Assembly (NCBI RefSeq): GCF_002878395.1
Contig: NC_061111.1
Location: 27,032,913 to 27,096,912 of the forward strand
Source: Capsicum annuum
Taxonomy: Eukaryota; Streptophyta; Magnoliopsida; Solanales; Solanaceae
DNA length: 64,000 bases
Direction: 5' to 3'
The position numbers and the translations under genes were made by a program. The first letter of the stretch is position 1, and each line of letters begins with the position of its first letter. The notes below the pieces were generated by a model. The model was not told where the DNA came from. It was given only the letters and a program-made list of their open reading frames with translations, and did no database searches. Shown in pieces: positions 35,562 through 47,700 of the stretch.

Positions 35562-38500
35562 ACTTCTAGTTATAGAAGCAAATGTTAGGGATTTCAATTA
35601 CTGTATTAACATGTGTGATCTTGAAGATAAAGGCTTTACTGAAAGCAAATATACCTAGTGGAATGGTAGAATGGATGAAGATTGCATTTTCAAAAGGCTA
35701 GGTAGAGTGCTATGCAATGATAGGATTCATAGTATTTTTCCTTTAATAAAAGTAGAGCATTTGATTAGAAATGGATCAGATCATGCTCTGTTGCAAATTT
35801 CTCTCAACAATTCTAATGAAAATGTTACTAAAAGTTTTAAATTTCTAAATTTTTGGCTGAAAGAGGATTCATTTATAGGGGTTGTCAGGAAATAATGGCA
35901 AGCAGATTTTGTTGGTAAACCATTTGCAGTCTTTCACCATGAAATGAAAAGATTTAAAAGGGCCCTGGCTCAGTGGAGCAGAGAAACATTTGGCAATATT
36001 TTTCAAGAAATAACCACTCTAAAGGAAGTAATAAATGTGTTGGAGGTTTAATTTAAGGAGGATCATCCACAGGGGACCATGGAGAAACTTCATGAAGCTC
36101 AAGCTAATCCAAATAGGTATCTCAATAGAGAAAAGGAATTCTGGAGACAAAAAACAGGATTAGACTAGTTTAGAGATGGGAAAAGAAACACAAAGTTATT
36201 TCATACTATTGTTAATGAAAGAAGGAAAGGGCTAAAGGTGAACAAAATTCAAAATGAAAAGGTGAATGGATGGAGGAACGGGAATATATTATTGATGTTG
36301 TTGTGGTTTTTTATTAGAATCAATTTAAGAAGCATGAGAGTGACTCAGATTTTGACATTTTGAAAGTGTTAGCCGCTATTATTAGTGAAGAGGAAAGAGT
36401 TTTGATTCATGAAATCCCCTGCAAAGAGGAGGTACATCAAGCCGTAATGGGACTAAATAAGAACAGTGCAGGTGGACCTAATGGGATGAATGGAGCATTT
36501 TATCAAGATACATAAAGCATTATAGGGGAGGATGTGTATGATCTGGTGAAAACCTTCTTTTGTGGTGGTGAACTTCCTAGATATATTACACATACTAACC
36601 TAGTACTTATTCCAAAGAAGATGAATGTTACTACTTTTTCAGATCTAAGGCTAATATCCTTGAGTAATTTGTTAGTAAAATCTTTTAAAAGATAGTGCAT
36701 GAAGGAATAAAGGCAGTTCTACCTAAGATAATCTCTAAAGAATAGGCTGATTTTGTTCAAGAAAGAAGTATAGCAGAAAATATACTGTTGGTGCAAGAGA
36801 TTATTACTAAAATTAGGAAAAAAGATAACCAACCAACCTTGTTATTAAGTTGGATATGATGAAGGCATATGGTAGAGTGGAGTGGACATTTTTTATGAAA
36901 TTTCTGAGAAAGTTGGGATTTACTAAAAAGTTAATTGACATGGTCTTTAGATTGGTTGAAAACAATTGGTATTCAATCCTTTTGAATAGCCAACCTAAAG
37001 GTTTTTTCAAATATTCAAGGGGTCTTAAGCAAGGGGATCCTTTATCTACTACTCTCTTCATTCTAGCAGCAGAAGTATTGTCAAGAGCTTTGAATTCTTT
37101 GATGCAAAATAAAAAATTTAAAAGGTTTGGAATGCCAAGGGGAGTCCAAAGATCAATTATTTGGCTTTTAAGGATGATATGGTAATTCTTTGTAAGAAAT
37201 ACATGAGAACAATGAAGTTGATTTCTAATGCTTTAGAGATTTATGAGAAAGCTTCTAGGAAAGGGTGAACAAGGAAAAAAGTACAATTTATTTGCAGCAT
37301 AATACATCAGGAGGAGAGGTGGTAACTGCTGAGATGACAACAGGGATATTGAGGAAAAATTTTCCTTTTATGTACTTAGGATGCCCTATATTCTAAAGGA
37401 GAAAGCGAAAGAGGTACTACCAATAACTAATTCAGAAAGTTAGTTCAAAAATTCAATCATGGAAAGAAAAATTGTTATTATATGGAGGAAGGGCAGTTTT
37501 GATCAAATATGTATTATAGAGTATTCCTATTCACTGCCTGTCAATAATGAATCCACTATTGAATGTTCTAAATCAGATTTAGAGATTAATAGCTCAATTC
37601 TTTTGGAGCAGTTGTATTGGAGGTAGAAGTAGGTGCTGGACTAGTTGGAGAAATTTTATGTTTACCGGAATATAAAAGAAGGATTGGGTTTCAGACTGAT
37701 GCAAGATGTGTCAACGTTATTATTCTGTAAATTATGGTGGAATTTCAGAACAAAGAAGTCAATATGGAGTTAGTATATGCAGAACAGGTATAGTAAGAAA
37801 GAACACTGCAATTTAGTAATATGGAAGGTAGGTGGAGGGTTACAGGTGTGGAAAAAATGCTACAAGCTAGGGAATTAGTAGAACATTAGATTGGATGGAA
37901 TTCTAAACTGGGGGATGTGTCATTTTGGCATGATAATTGGACTAGCATGGGGGATTTGTAATACTAACACAGGGGAGAATATAGAATGGAGTGATTTTTA
38001 CAATAAAGTTAGTGAAGTGGTTAAGATTGATGAATAGAAGAGAGAAAGACTGCAACACATTATTCCTCAAGAGATGTATGACTACATTATTCAAAACATC
38101 AATCCACCAAGGAGTGAAGGGACTAAAGATACTCCTGTCTGGATGTTTGATACTAAGGGAATATTTACAGTGAAAACAACTTGACAGTATATTCGACATA
38201 AGAAAGAGGAAAATAAAATCTATAAGTGGATATTGGTTATGTGATTGCCATTCAAAATGGTATTTCTTATGTGGAGACTTTGAAAGTTCAAGATCCCTGT
38301 AGATGATAGAATGAGAAAATGGGGGTTGGAAGGACCATCTAAATGTTGGTGTTGTGAGAATTCATCTCAGGAGACTATGACTCATGTCTTCTTTAGATCC
38401 AATATAGCTAACAGAATATTATCCTATTTTTCTTTTTTTACAGGTTTGAATACAGAAGACCTTTCTCTGAGAGAGGTAATAATGCTATGGTGGGGAGCAA

Positions 38501-40109
38501 AGGTTAAAAAAGAGCCTTCATCCAGATTACGGAGCTATACCAAGCTTGATAGTATGAGAGCTTTGGAAAAGAAGAAATAAGAGAAAACATGAAGGGAAGA
38601 GAATTACTAATCAAATAATCATTCATGATATAATGAAATCCATGCACAGATTGATTAAAGTAAGACAACCTAAGAGAACCTTTTCATGGGAGTGGCCAGG
38701 ATTGTTAAAAAAGCTGCAAGAATTTGAACCGGGGTTGAAGATTACAAAGGTTACATGGGAGTTTCCACCAGTAGGTTGGATCAAATATAACAAAAGTGGA
38801 GCATCAAGAGAAAACCCAGGACCAAGTTCATATGCCTATTGTTTGAGACATGAGGAGGGGGATCTAATCTATGCAGAGGCTGATATAATGGACAATACTA
38901 CAAATACATTAGCAGAAACTACAGCTTTGGTAAAAGCTAGTGTACATTGTAAAGAAGAAAATTATGACCAGGTAATTTTTGAAACAAATTCTTTGTTAAT
39001 GAAAAAGGTACTAACAACTGAATGGGAGTGTCCATGGACCATATCAGAAATAATAGCAGATATCAAAGAAAACAAAAAGGGTAGAAATATTTTAATACAA
39101 CACATCTTCAGAGAAGGGAACAAATTGACAGACTATCTTGCAAATCAGGCAATTAACAATAGAAAATGCAGATATAAATATTTTAAAAGCTTAGAACCAG
39201 TAGGTAAAAGGATAATCAACAGTGATAAACTACAGAGCCTATATCTATGAGTATCTCCATTAAGGGGATAAAAGGATAACGAGGCTAAAGCATATAGTTT
39301 TTCACTTTACATAATTTACAAAGGCCATTGGGGATACAAAAAAGTGAAATGCCAGCTAGACTAGGCTACTTCAGCCTTTAAAAAGGACCAGGTACTCTGG
39401 GAGGGGCTAGGGTCGATTTGGAAAAGATAAACCAGAAGATGAATCCCATCATTATGAGGCAGAAGTATTAAGCGTCCATTGCACTTCACCATGGATCCAC
39501 CTGCACAAATTCCAAGGTCAGAGGAGAATAAGAAGAAAGTTGGTACAAGGGAGAGTTACCTAGTCATGACATTCATCATTCGTGATGAGCACCCTCAACA
39601 AACAAAGGATCTGCAACTGTTTACCATAAAACACAGCTGGGAGACTCACAAAAGTAAGAGTCAAGAGTAGTTAAGAAAGAAACGATTAAGTTAGGAGAAA
39701 GCTTACTTTTTAAAATTTATGACAGAAAGTATAAAATGATATTAGACACAACATTGATGCTCCAGAAAGCAAGAATGAGGAAGTGTCGATTGAAATGTGA
39801 AGTCAACATCTCTCAGGTGTTGAAGGGTTGGGATAGAAAAGGTCTGAGGATGAATTTAGAAACCCTACTTTCTTTTATATGTAATAAGGGGTTTGGGTTG
39901 GGAGGATTTGGGTCGCCATTTAGAAGTTTATTCTGTTTTGTTGTTTAATTGGGTTACTTGGCCTTGTGATATACTTTTATTTTATAAATCAATAAAAGCC
40001 CAAAATTTAATTTAAAAAAAAATTAGGACCACAAGATTCAAAAGTTTCATTTATTTTCTTAAATTTCTTGTCAAGTTAAATTAGGTCATTCTTTTTAAAA
40101 TAGAGTGAG

Positions 40110-40506
40110 TATTAAAAAAAATAATAGGTAAATTATATTCTAAGAAAATATTTATATAATACATAAATTGAATTCTAAGAAAATTGTTATGTAATTGATC
40201 TTTTTTGTAGTGTTAAACATCGGCATCTCTAATTTTAAAATTATGGGTTTAAGAAATATAGATAATGAAATATAATTTAGAAAAAAATAAAACTTGTAAC
40301 AAAAAATGAATAAAAAATAATTACTTAGATGAAGTAAAATGAACAACAATTACTAAATAGGAATCGATTTTATTCAAATTTAAATTGAAAAACATATTAC
40401 ATGACAACTTCGGACTACTAAAATTATTTGAAAAAAATATATTGCATAAACATTAAACTTACTCAAAGACTACATGATAACTAATCAATGGTAAACAAAG
40501 TCCAAA
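40110..40506. other. 400 bp AT-rich, no feature recognised
   Basis: Sequence between the right end of the split MITE and the zinc-finger pseudogene. It probably holds the 3' flank of that gene. Nothing else supported. Confidence 0.5.
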
Positions 40507-41037
40507 TCAACATAACACATAAAAACTTCCAATAGTTTCTTTTTTCTGTTCTTCATTCCATATTCTTTTCAAAACACGATTCTCCTGCTCAATTTCGTTA
40601 ATCATATCCTTCAAATGATTTTATTTTTCTTCGAATTCTTTTAGCAATGTTCTAAGAAAATCTTCATCTTCTATGACTTCGTTGAGATTAAATAGCATGT
40701 CAAACTTTATAGTGTTCGATGAAAACGTCGTATCACCATCGAATGTGGATCTCTTCAATCGTGACAAAATGGTGTTCATTTCATTTATTGACATACTTTC
40801 TATCCACAAAAAATAATCACATCCATCGTTTTTCTAAAACTACAAAATAAGGAAAAAAGTTAATATACACATATTTTTAATTGAACAACTTAAAATTTTT
40901 AGCTTCGAACGCGCACAGCTCTAAAACTTACGACCAAGATTTCTTTGAGTCCTTGATGTTTTCATCTTACAATATTCATTGCATTTACATACATCTGGTT
41001 CAATTGAACATAAAGACACTTCGGATCGTTGAGACAT
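40507..41037 (-). pseudogene. small GRF-type zinc-finger-like protein gene, apparently broken
   Basis: ATG at 41037 begins MSQRSEVSLCSIEPDVCKCN, followed by YCKMKTSRTQRNLGRKF, the first half of a plant GRF-like zinc finger (C-x-C, then T-x-N-x-GR-x-F). After an interval rich in T that looks like an intron (about 40925-40827), the second half reads DGCDYFLWIES. A helical, coiled-coil-like tail follows (FNLNEVIEDEDFLRTLLKEF and then NHLKDMINEIEQENRVLKRI). An in-frame TAA at 40623-40621 cuts the coiled coil. The splice junction keeps no clean frame, because the expected tryptophan after RKF is replaced by a TAG. Such small proteins form large families of unknown function in plants. Likely a pseudogene. 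Confidence 0.55.
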
Positions 41038-41705
41038 AATCAAGGAATTTTCAAAGCTCAAAAGAGATGATATTAGTAGAATAATATGATAGATGAATGA
41101 GATAAAATGAAGTGAATCAACAACACATTTATAAGTGAAAAAATTGTACTGAAGTGACAAAACATTCACGATATAAGAATCTTTTCAGGAATAACAAGCA
41201 GGCGATGAATTTCTCAGTAGTGAATCTTTTCAGGAACAACAAGCAAACAATTCATTATATTACCAAATTTTTTTTATCAAATGTACTGTATTAATAATTT
41301 TTTCTTCCCCAAACATTTAACAGATGGTGTTAGTTGTAGTTTGCTCAAAAATTGGTAAACTGTTTATTTTATAACATAAATAAAAGTACTATCCATGTTG
41401 ACTCCTAAGTCTGAAAAAGTATCTCTTTTACCTTCGGACTCGAATAAAAACATCTTTCAATATTTCAAAGACTATTTGTGCACATTTGGCCCCATTATTG
41501 TCATTGAGTTGATGATCTAACCCCATAACTTTTCAAAGAACCTTCGAGATAACACCCTGATTGATCCCAAATCGAAAGCGGGGAGCCCTCAAAATATAAC
41601 AACAAACAGCCAAAAATTTGATTCGCAGTTTCACACACACACACAGAGGCTAAAAAGCGCCCTAAAATCTCCTTACATTTTCCTTGTTCCGTAAACAAAC
41701 AAACA
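41038..41705. promoter_or_regulatory. shared upstream region of the zinc-finger-like gene (-) and DCP5 (+)
   Basis: The two start codons diverge across 668 bp, which must hold the DCP5 promoter and 5' UTR. A short direct repeat (GAATCTTTTCAGGAA(T/C)AACAAGCA) lies at 41178-41247 and a CACACACACA run at 41633-41645. No TATA box can be assigned with confidence. Confidence 0.4.
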
Positions 41706-44700
41706 ATGGCGAATGATTCCGGTACCAATCAACCGCCGTCGCCGTCGACGGCGTCGACGTCGTCTACGGCGGATTCGTATATCGGGAGTTTCATTAGTCT
41801 GATATCCAAGTTCGAGGTTCGTTATGAAGGCGTGCTCTACTATCTTAACCCACAAGACTCTTCTCTTGGCTTGAAAAACGGTTAGATTTGTACACCGCTT
41901 TTCTTTCTCTTTTGTTATATTCATTGATTGTTATGCATGGTTGTATGTATGTTTTGCTGATGGAAATGGATTATAATTTCTCTCTTACAAAGAGAAATTA
42001 TATAAGGTTAAGTTGCACCTTAAATAACAAAGAGAAAGAAAGCAAGTAAAAAGCTGCCCGGACACCACTGTTATTACAAAAAAAAAAAAAAAAAAACAAG
42101 AAGCCAGTAATAGTTGGCCGGACCACCACAGTTATCAAAAAAAGAAAAGCGAGTAAAAAATTCACTACTAGTTAAAATCTGGTTTCGGAAATGTATTTAG
42201 ATGTGAGTTTGTAAGTTGGTTAATGGTGTCTTGTGGATGTGGATGTTCAAGTGAAGCAGAAGGTGGCACCTATGTTACTGTTGACAGATTTCACTTCCAA
42301 TAAGACCATATCTATAGCATTCTATTCTAAATAAAAAGAAGATCGAATTTCTGTAAAAACTAGACATAAGGAAGCGGGTAATAAATTCAACATCAACATA
42401 CTAGGTGAAATCTTACAAGTGGGGTCTGGGGAGGATAGAGAGTACGTGGATCTTACCACTACCTTGTGGAGGTAGAAAGGCTGTTTCGGGAGGATCCTTG
42501 GCTCGAGTACACAAAATTAAAGTAGATATGAAAGGGGAAGACGACTGTGAAGAAAATAGAGAAGGTGCAACTCGGTGAACTAAAGGTCCCGCTATGTGCA
42601 AGGTCTGAGGAAGGGCCCGACCTTAAGGGTCTATTGTACGCAGTCTTATCTTGCATTTTTTGCGAGAGGCTGTTTTCAATGCTTGAATCCATGACCTCCT
42701 GGTCACATGACTTCAAGGATCCCTTTGAAGAAAACATAGCCACAAAAAAGAAGTGTGGGATAAATGCGGGAAAGCAAAAAATCTAGGAGGGATTATTTGT
42801 CTTCCTAGTCTTTGATATAAGAAAGGACTGTAGAAAAAATCCTTTTTTCTGCATGGCCATAGTAGTTTTCAATAATGTTAGTGAATGAAGAGAGCTTCTT
42901 GGAATTTCTTGTTACCTTTTCATTTTTTTATGAAAAACTTACTGAAATTTCGTTGGATGTTTGATTATCAGGGTTGCTTTCTTGTAAACTAGTCAGAATT
43001 GGAATGGATGTTTAAATGAATCCTCCAATTCTTTTATTTCTTATGTGAAACAGTTGAGTTTGGATATATGCATATTTCACGTGTTCTTTTTGGTTTTGCC
43101 ATAGTGGTGCTGCTTCCAATTATGAGAGCAGCAGTTTTCGGCATAGGTTCACTATTTATTACTGCATCCTATGTGGTTTGCCTATTTAATAACTTGACGG
43201 AGCTTGAACTGGGAAATTGAGCAGGTGAAGGGCCATTTATATAACTTTAGATCAACTGAATTGACATGCAAAACTTGCATATCTAGAAAATGTGCATAGA
43301 GTCGGAATACTAGTCATTGACTCATGATTAAGTTATTTTTGTAGGCCGAAAGTCTATGACCGCAAGCCAAAAATTATCTTAAAATGGAGAATCGAAGTGT
43401 TAATTTTGGGATTTATGAGAATACGAGCTGGCTTTTAAGTATTTAGTTACTCACTGAATAGAGCGAGAGTTCTGATCACTATGTATTTCTTGCTTGGAAT
43501 GAGAGTGGAGTTCAAGTGATCCAAGTCTATGTTTGGCTTCATGAACAAAAGGGTAAAGAGAGAAGCAATTGACAGGTAGGGAACACTTGTTGTCAGGATG
43601 GTGGATATGAGGAGTTGGAAATCCAAGCCTAGGCTTTTGATTGAAAAACTGAAATGATATAAAGAGAATGAATGAATACTTTGTATCTTAGTTTTAGTAT
43701 TTGGTATTTTGGAAGGGAGGTAAAAGAGGGGTTAAAATAGTAATTTCAGAATGCCCTGCTGGTTGCATGCTTATGATTATTTTCATTTCGGTGCTTCATT
43801 AATTATAGAAAAAAAATCTTCTTTTAACCAGTGCTCTATTTGCAGTGAGATCATATGGAACTGAGGGACGTAAGAAAGACGGTCCGCAGATTCCTCCAAG
43901 CGATAAAGTTTTTGAATTTATTTTGTTTCGTGGGAGTGACATTAAGGTACGTGCGTATATTCTGATTGGTAAAGAAATCTCATTTCTACTTTTAGTAAAG
44001 AGACCCAATCCAGTCGGTTTACCGTGATGCTACTACTTTTGACAGTATATGCTCATTCCAAAATATTTGTGCGTAAAGTTTTTAATTTCTCTTTGATATT
44101 AAGTAAAATATGCATTGTTGGTACTTATCATTACTCAACTGAGAAACCAATTTTATGTTTGGAGAGGAAGTTTATTGTGCCATGTTGTGTTGACTATGCC
44201 TCTTATTTTTTTGCTAACCGTGGTGCCTGGGTCAATGTGTATGCACCTTGACTATGTCTCTTATGATTCACTTCATTTGATTTAACTAGTTAGACTCGTG
44301 AGGATATCTTCATATTAGACAACCTAGAGGGAATTGTGTAGAATTTGTGTATTCAATCAATTGAAAAAATTTGCACCAAAATGATGCCAAAAGTACGTAT
44401 TTGCTTTCAAAAAATTGATCCAACTGTCTATACACAGGCTTTTTCCTTACACATAACATAAATAAAACGAGGGATCCTTTATTTCCAGTGCTATTTATTC
44501 TAGTTATGTAAATCTTTGAGCAGGGTGATGAATAAAGATGTTTTAGGGGGTTACTTGAAGGGTTTTGATGCTTCTGTTGGGGGGTGGGGGTGTAGGAACA
44601 GTATCGGTTCCTCTCTTGTTGTTCGCGGACGATACCTTGGTCTTTTGTGATGCTGTGACTCAGTTGGATTATTTAGGCCGAGTTCTCACTTGGTTTCAGG

Positions 44701-47700
44701 CGGTTTCAAGACTTACAATTAATTTGAGGAAGTGTGAGATTATTCCTATTGGGGAGGTGAATGACATTGGATCGCTTGTTCAAGTTTTGAATTGTAGGGT
44801 TGGGGTTCTTCCGACAACATATCTTGGAGTACCAGTAGGTGCATCAAACACGGATCACACGGTATGGAATCCGGTTATTTAGAGGGTTGAGAAGGGATTA
44901 GCAGGGTGACAAACGAGATATTTGTCTAAAGGCAGGCAGGAAGTACTCATTAAGAGCACACTATCGAGCATCCACACTTACTTCATGGGTTTGTTTCATT
45001 CATTGAAAAGTTGGAAAAGATTCAAAGAAATTTTCTATGGGATGCAGCAAATAGGGTAAGGAAATTTCACTTGGTGCGGTCGGAGACTACCACATCTCCT
45101 AAAAAATGGGAGGTCTTGCCATTTAAGGTATGAAGGCGTTTAATAAAGCCTTACTTGAGAAGTGGTTATGGAGGTCAGGTGGAGGTACAAGCTTTGTGGA
45201 GTGGGGTAAATATGGGATTACGGAAGGAGGGTGGACAACTAGAGATATCACTTTGCCTTTCCGGTGTGGTCTACGGAGGAGTATCTTGAAGATTTTAGGA
45301 AAATATCTATTCAATGCTGGAGATGTAAGGAGAGTAAATTTTGGGTGTCATAATTGGTATGGGGACATATTATTGAAAGATGATTTTTAGAGATTGTATA
45401 GAATAACTTGCCAAAGAGAATCGAAATACAACATATTAGGGGACATGGGGTGGAGAGACTTTTTTGGGATTGACTTCATTTCTTCAATTTATTTGTAAAT
45501 TTTTGCTTTGCTGATTTTGTTTGTCAGTTTCCTTTTAGGCAGAAGATCATCATTTTCGATCATTGCCCTTGAAGGTTGATTTCTAAGAAAAATATCTTCT
45601 TTTTCAGGATTTGCAAGTAAAATCCTCACCATCGCCTCAAGTGGAAGAATCATTGAATAATGATCCTGCAATTATTCAGGTGCTAATCTCCTTAATTCAC
45701 AATACATGACACCTTAAATTATCTATTTTAAAATTTGCATGGGGAATTATTCTGATAATATGTACCCAAGAAATCTGATAGTAGTTGCTAGATTTTATTT
45801 TTATTCCACAGTAATGTAATGCCATTTTTGTTGCTGTAGTCAAGCTGTGCTGGCGTTGCCCCAAGCTCTTCAAAATCGGTATCACTTAATGGTGGATCTT
45901 TGACAGAATATGGCTCTTACAAGGGACCTGCTTCATTGAACATTGTGCCACCTTCTCATCAATCTGCAAGCCAATTTGAATATGGCGCTTCTCAGGCAAC
46001 TCAATCCAACACGGGTTCTTATGCAACTCCCTCTTACCAGCAAAGATACAGTGAACCCACAAGCAGTCACCATGCTCCACAACATTCTATTCCACCTGCT
46101 GCTTCACATGCGATGATGCAGGATTTTCTGCAGGGATACCCACTCCAAGGCCCTGAACATTTCACTTCAGCTGTTCTAACAAAAAGCGTAGCTCCAGTGC
46201 CTTTGGTAACCACTGCAAATTCTTTAACCAGCAGACAGAGTCTTGCACCACCGCAACTTCCTATGGCTCCGAGTACTAACACTATGTCTCCCTTGTTATC
46301 TGTAACCTCTTCCATACCTTCTTACTTATATACTCCTGCATTTCCCCAATCTAGTCAAAATGTGGGTAACTCTGGGGCTCCAATCCTTGCTAGAATAGGT
46401 TCTACTGCTCCACCCTTATTTCCTGTATCCCCAGTTGTAGATCCCTCATCAGGTGTCTTTCCACAACAACCCCCTAGATTGCTAACTCCGGATCAGTTAT
46501 CTCTCCCTAGATTTTCTGGGCAACTATATTCAGATCAGAACCTTGGTGCTCTCAGCTCAGAGCCTCTGAATCCATCATCATCATTTACTACTCCAGCAGT
46601 CCAAACACCATTGTTGCCACTGCCACCTGCTGCAAAGAAGGTATTTGCTCTTCCATTTTTTGATGAGCGTCTGGTTAAGTTTTTGCCATATTATAGAACC
46701 ATTTCTACCCTTATGTAGTTCAATTGCTTTATTCTATTATTTGTAGTGGTAAGTCCATTAGATGTCAGTATTAAAGTGGTTGAATCACTGTGAAAGTGGT
46801 TCTGCCTATCATTCATCTAATTGCTTCGACAACTGACCATGTTCATCCGATGCTTGCTTGCTGCTTTCCTTTTTATCGGGCATTGGGTCCTACTAGAATC
46901 TTAAGTAATGCCCTTGCTTGTCAAAGCGTGATGTGCTTGATAGTTTGATTCTATCAGTGTCCTCCTTTGCCTTAAAATTCAAACTTCAGATTTGTGTTCC
47001 GTATTGTTTTAGACACAGTTTTGTTGCATGAGTACTTCTAAGGGTAAATCCAATTGGATGACGTGACATGACACAATAATGCATATTTTCTGTAATCTTG
47101 TAGCAACCAATGGACTTACCTTTATTTTACTCTTTTATGGAAAATGAATAACCTAGAAGCAATAGAACTAGAAGTCAGTAATTCTAGATGCAGCTTTCCG
47201 TCACATTGTGGATTTAGACGCAAAAGCTAATGCCTGCCACCTCTCCAAAGCCCGAGGAAGCTTCTTATTATATAAGGTGTGCCTGTATAGGCATATGGTG
47301 GATATATGAATATGTTGTGGTGAAAGCCTAGAAAGCACCCAAGGGTGTGGCCTAGTGGTCATTCAACACTAGGTGATTCAAATCCCAGCAGAGACAAAAA
47401 AACATTAAGTGGTTCTTACCATTGGTGAGTCGAGTTACCTGATATTTGTTGTTGTTGGGAGGTGGCAGATATCCCGTTGATTTAGTCGAGGTGCGCGAAA
47501 GCAAGTCCGGACACCACGGTTATCTCCAAAAAAAAAAAACCCTAGCATATTGATGTGTAGGATAACAGATTAAGGCCTCTGACAAAAGGGGTGCATTTTC
47601 AGTAGAGTAAGAGAGAAACAATGGAAGAAATAGCATTATTGAAGTTTTTACCATTTTGGTGTTTACCACTGGTAACTCAAACTGAAAATCTGGAACACAA

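Larger units (their letters stand above)
31873..39250 (+). pseudogene. LINE copy B ORF2 (endonuclease, RT, RNase H), split by a solo LTR
   Basis: The endonuclease begins before the LTR (31899-32204) and resumes at 35567 (35671-35895: MDEDCIFKRLGRVLCND, NGSDHALLQISL). RT is at about 36420-37380 (DMMKAYGRVEW, SRGLKQGDPLSTTLF, FKDD). A zinc-binding-like C-X-C segment with TMTHVFF lies at 38311-38580. RNase H at 38633-39250 is continuous for 205 codons, with VGWIKYNKSGASRENPGPSS, the LAETTALVKAS helix and NKLTDYLANQA. The upstream part has many stops. In a live element this protein nicks DNA and copies the RNA in place. Confidence 0.85.
30343..40022 (+). mobile_element. full-length L1-type LINE, copy B, with 10-bp target duplication
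   Basis: TTAGGACCAC occurs exactly at 30333-30342 and at 40023-40032, right after a short 3' A-run. Inside are ORF1, ORF2 with endonuclease, RT and RNase H, and a 3' untranslated end with a TTGTTTAATTGGGTTACTTG-type terminus. Without the solo LTR at 32214-35561 the LINE is about 6.3 kb, a normal full length for plant L1. The interval 39251-40022 is 3' UTR with no gene. Confidence 0.88.
30079..40109. mobile_element. Stowaway-like MITE split by SINE and LINE insertions
   Basis: The left end CACCCTCCGTTTAAAAAATA, continuing ATGACCTA, and the right end, reverse-complemented CTCACTCTATTTTAAAAAGA then ATGACCTA, agree at 22 of 28 positions. TA dinucleotides flank both ends (30077-30078 and 40110-40111). 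The MITE body resumes after the LINE at 40033. Tc1/mariner Stowaway MITEs duplicate TA, which fits. Confidence 0.7.

Noticed and set aside
42413..42786. Open frames on both strands in a GC-richer patch
   Set aside because: The patch consists of two SINE copies; the frames follow SINE sequence.
45486..45886. Small - strand frames over DCP5 exon 3 and introns
   Set aside because: Antisense to well-supported exons and introns of DCP5; no independent evidence.
47338..47400. Possible tRNA gene (box A and box B-like words)
   Set aside because: The region continues into a full Au-type SINE body and A-tail, and no cloverleaf with acceptor stem is evident.
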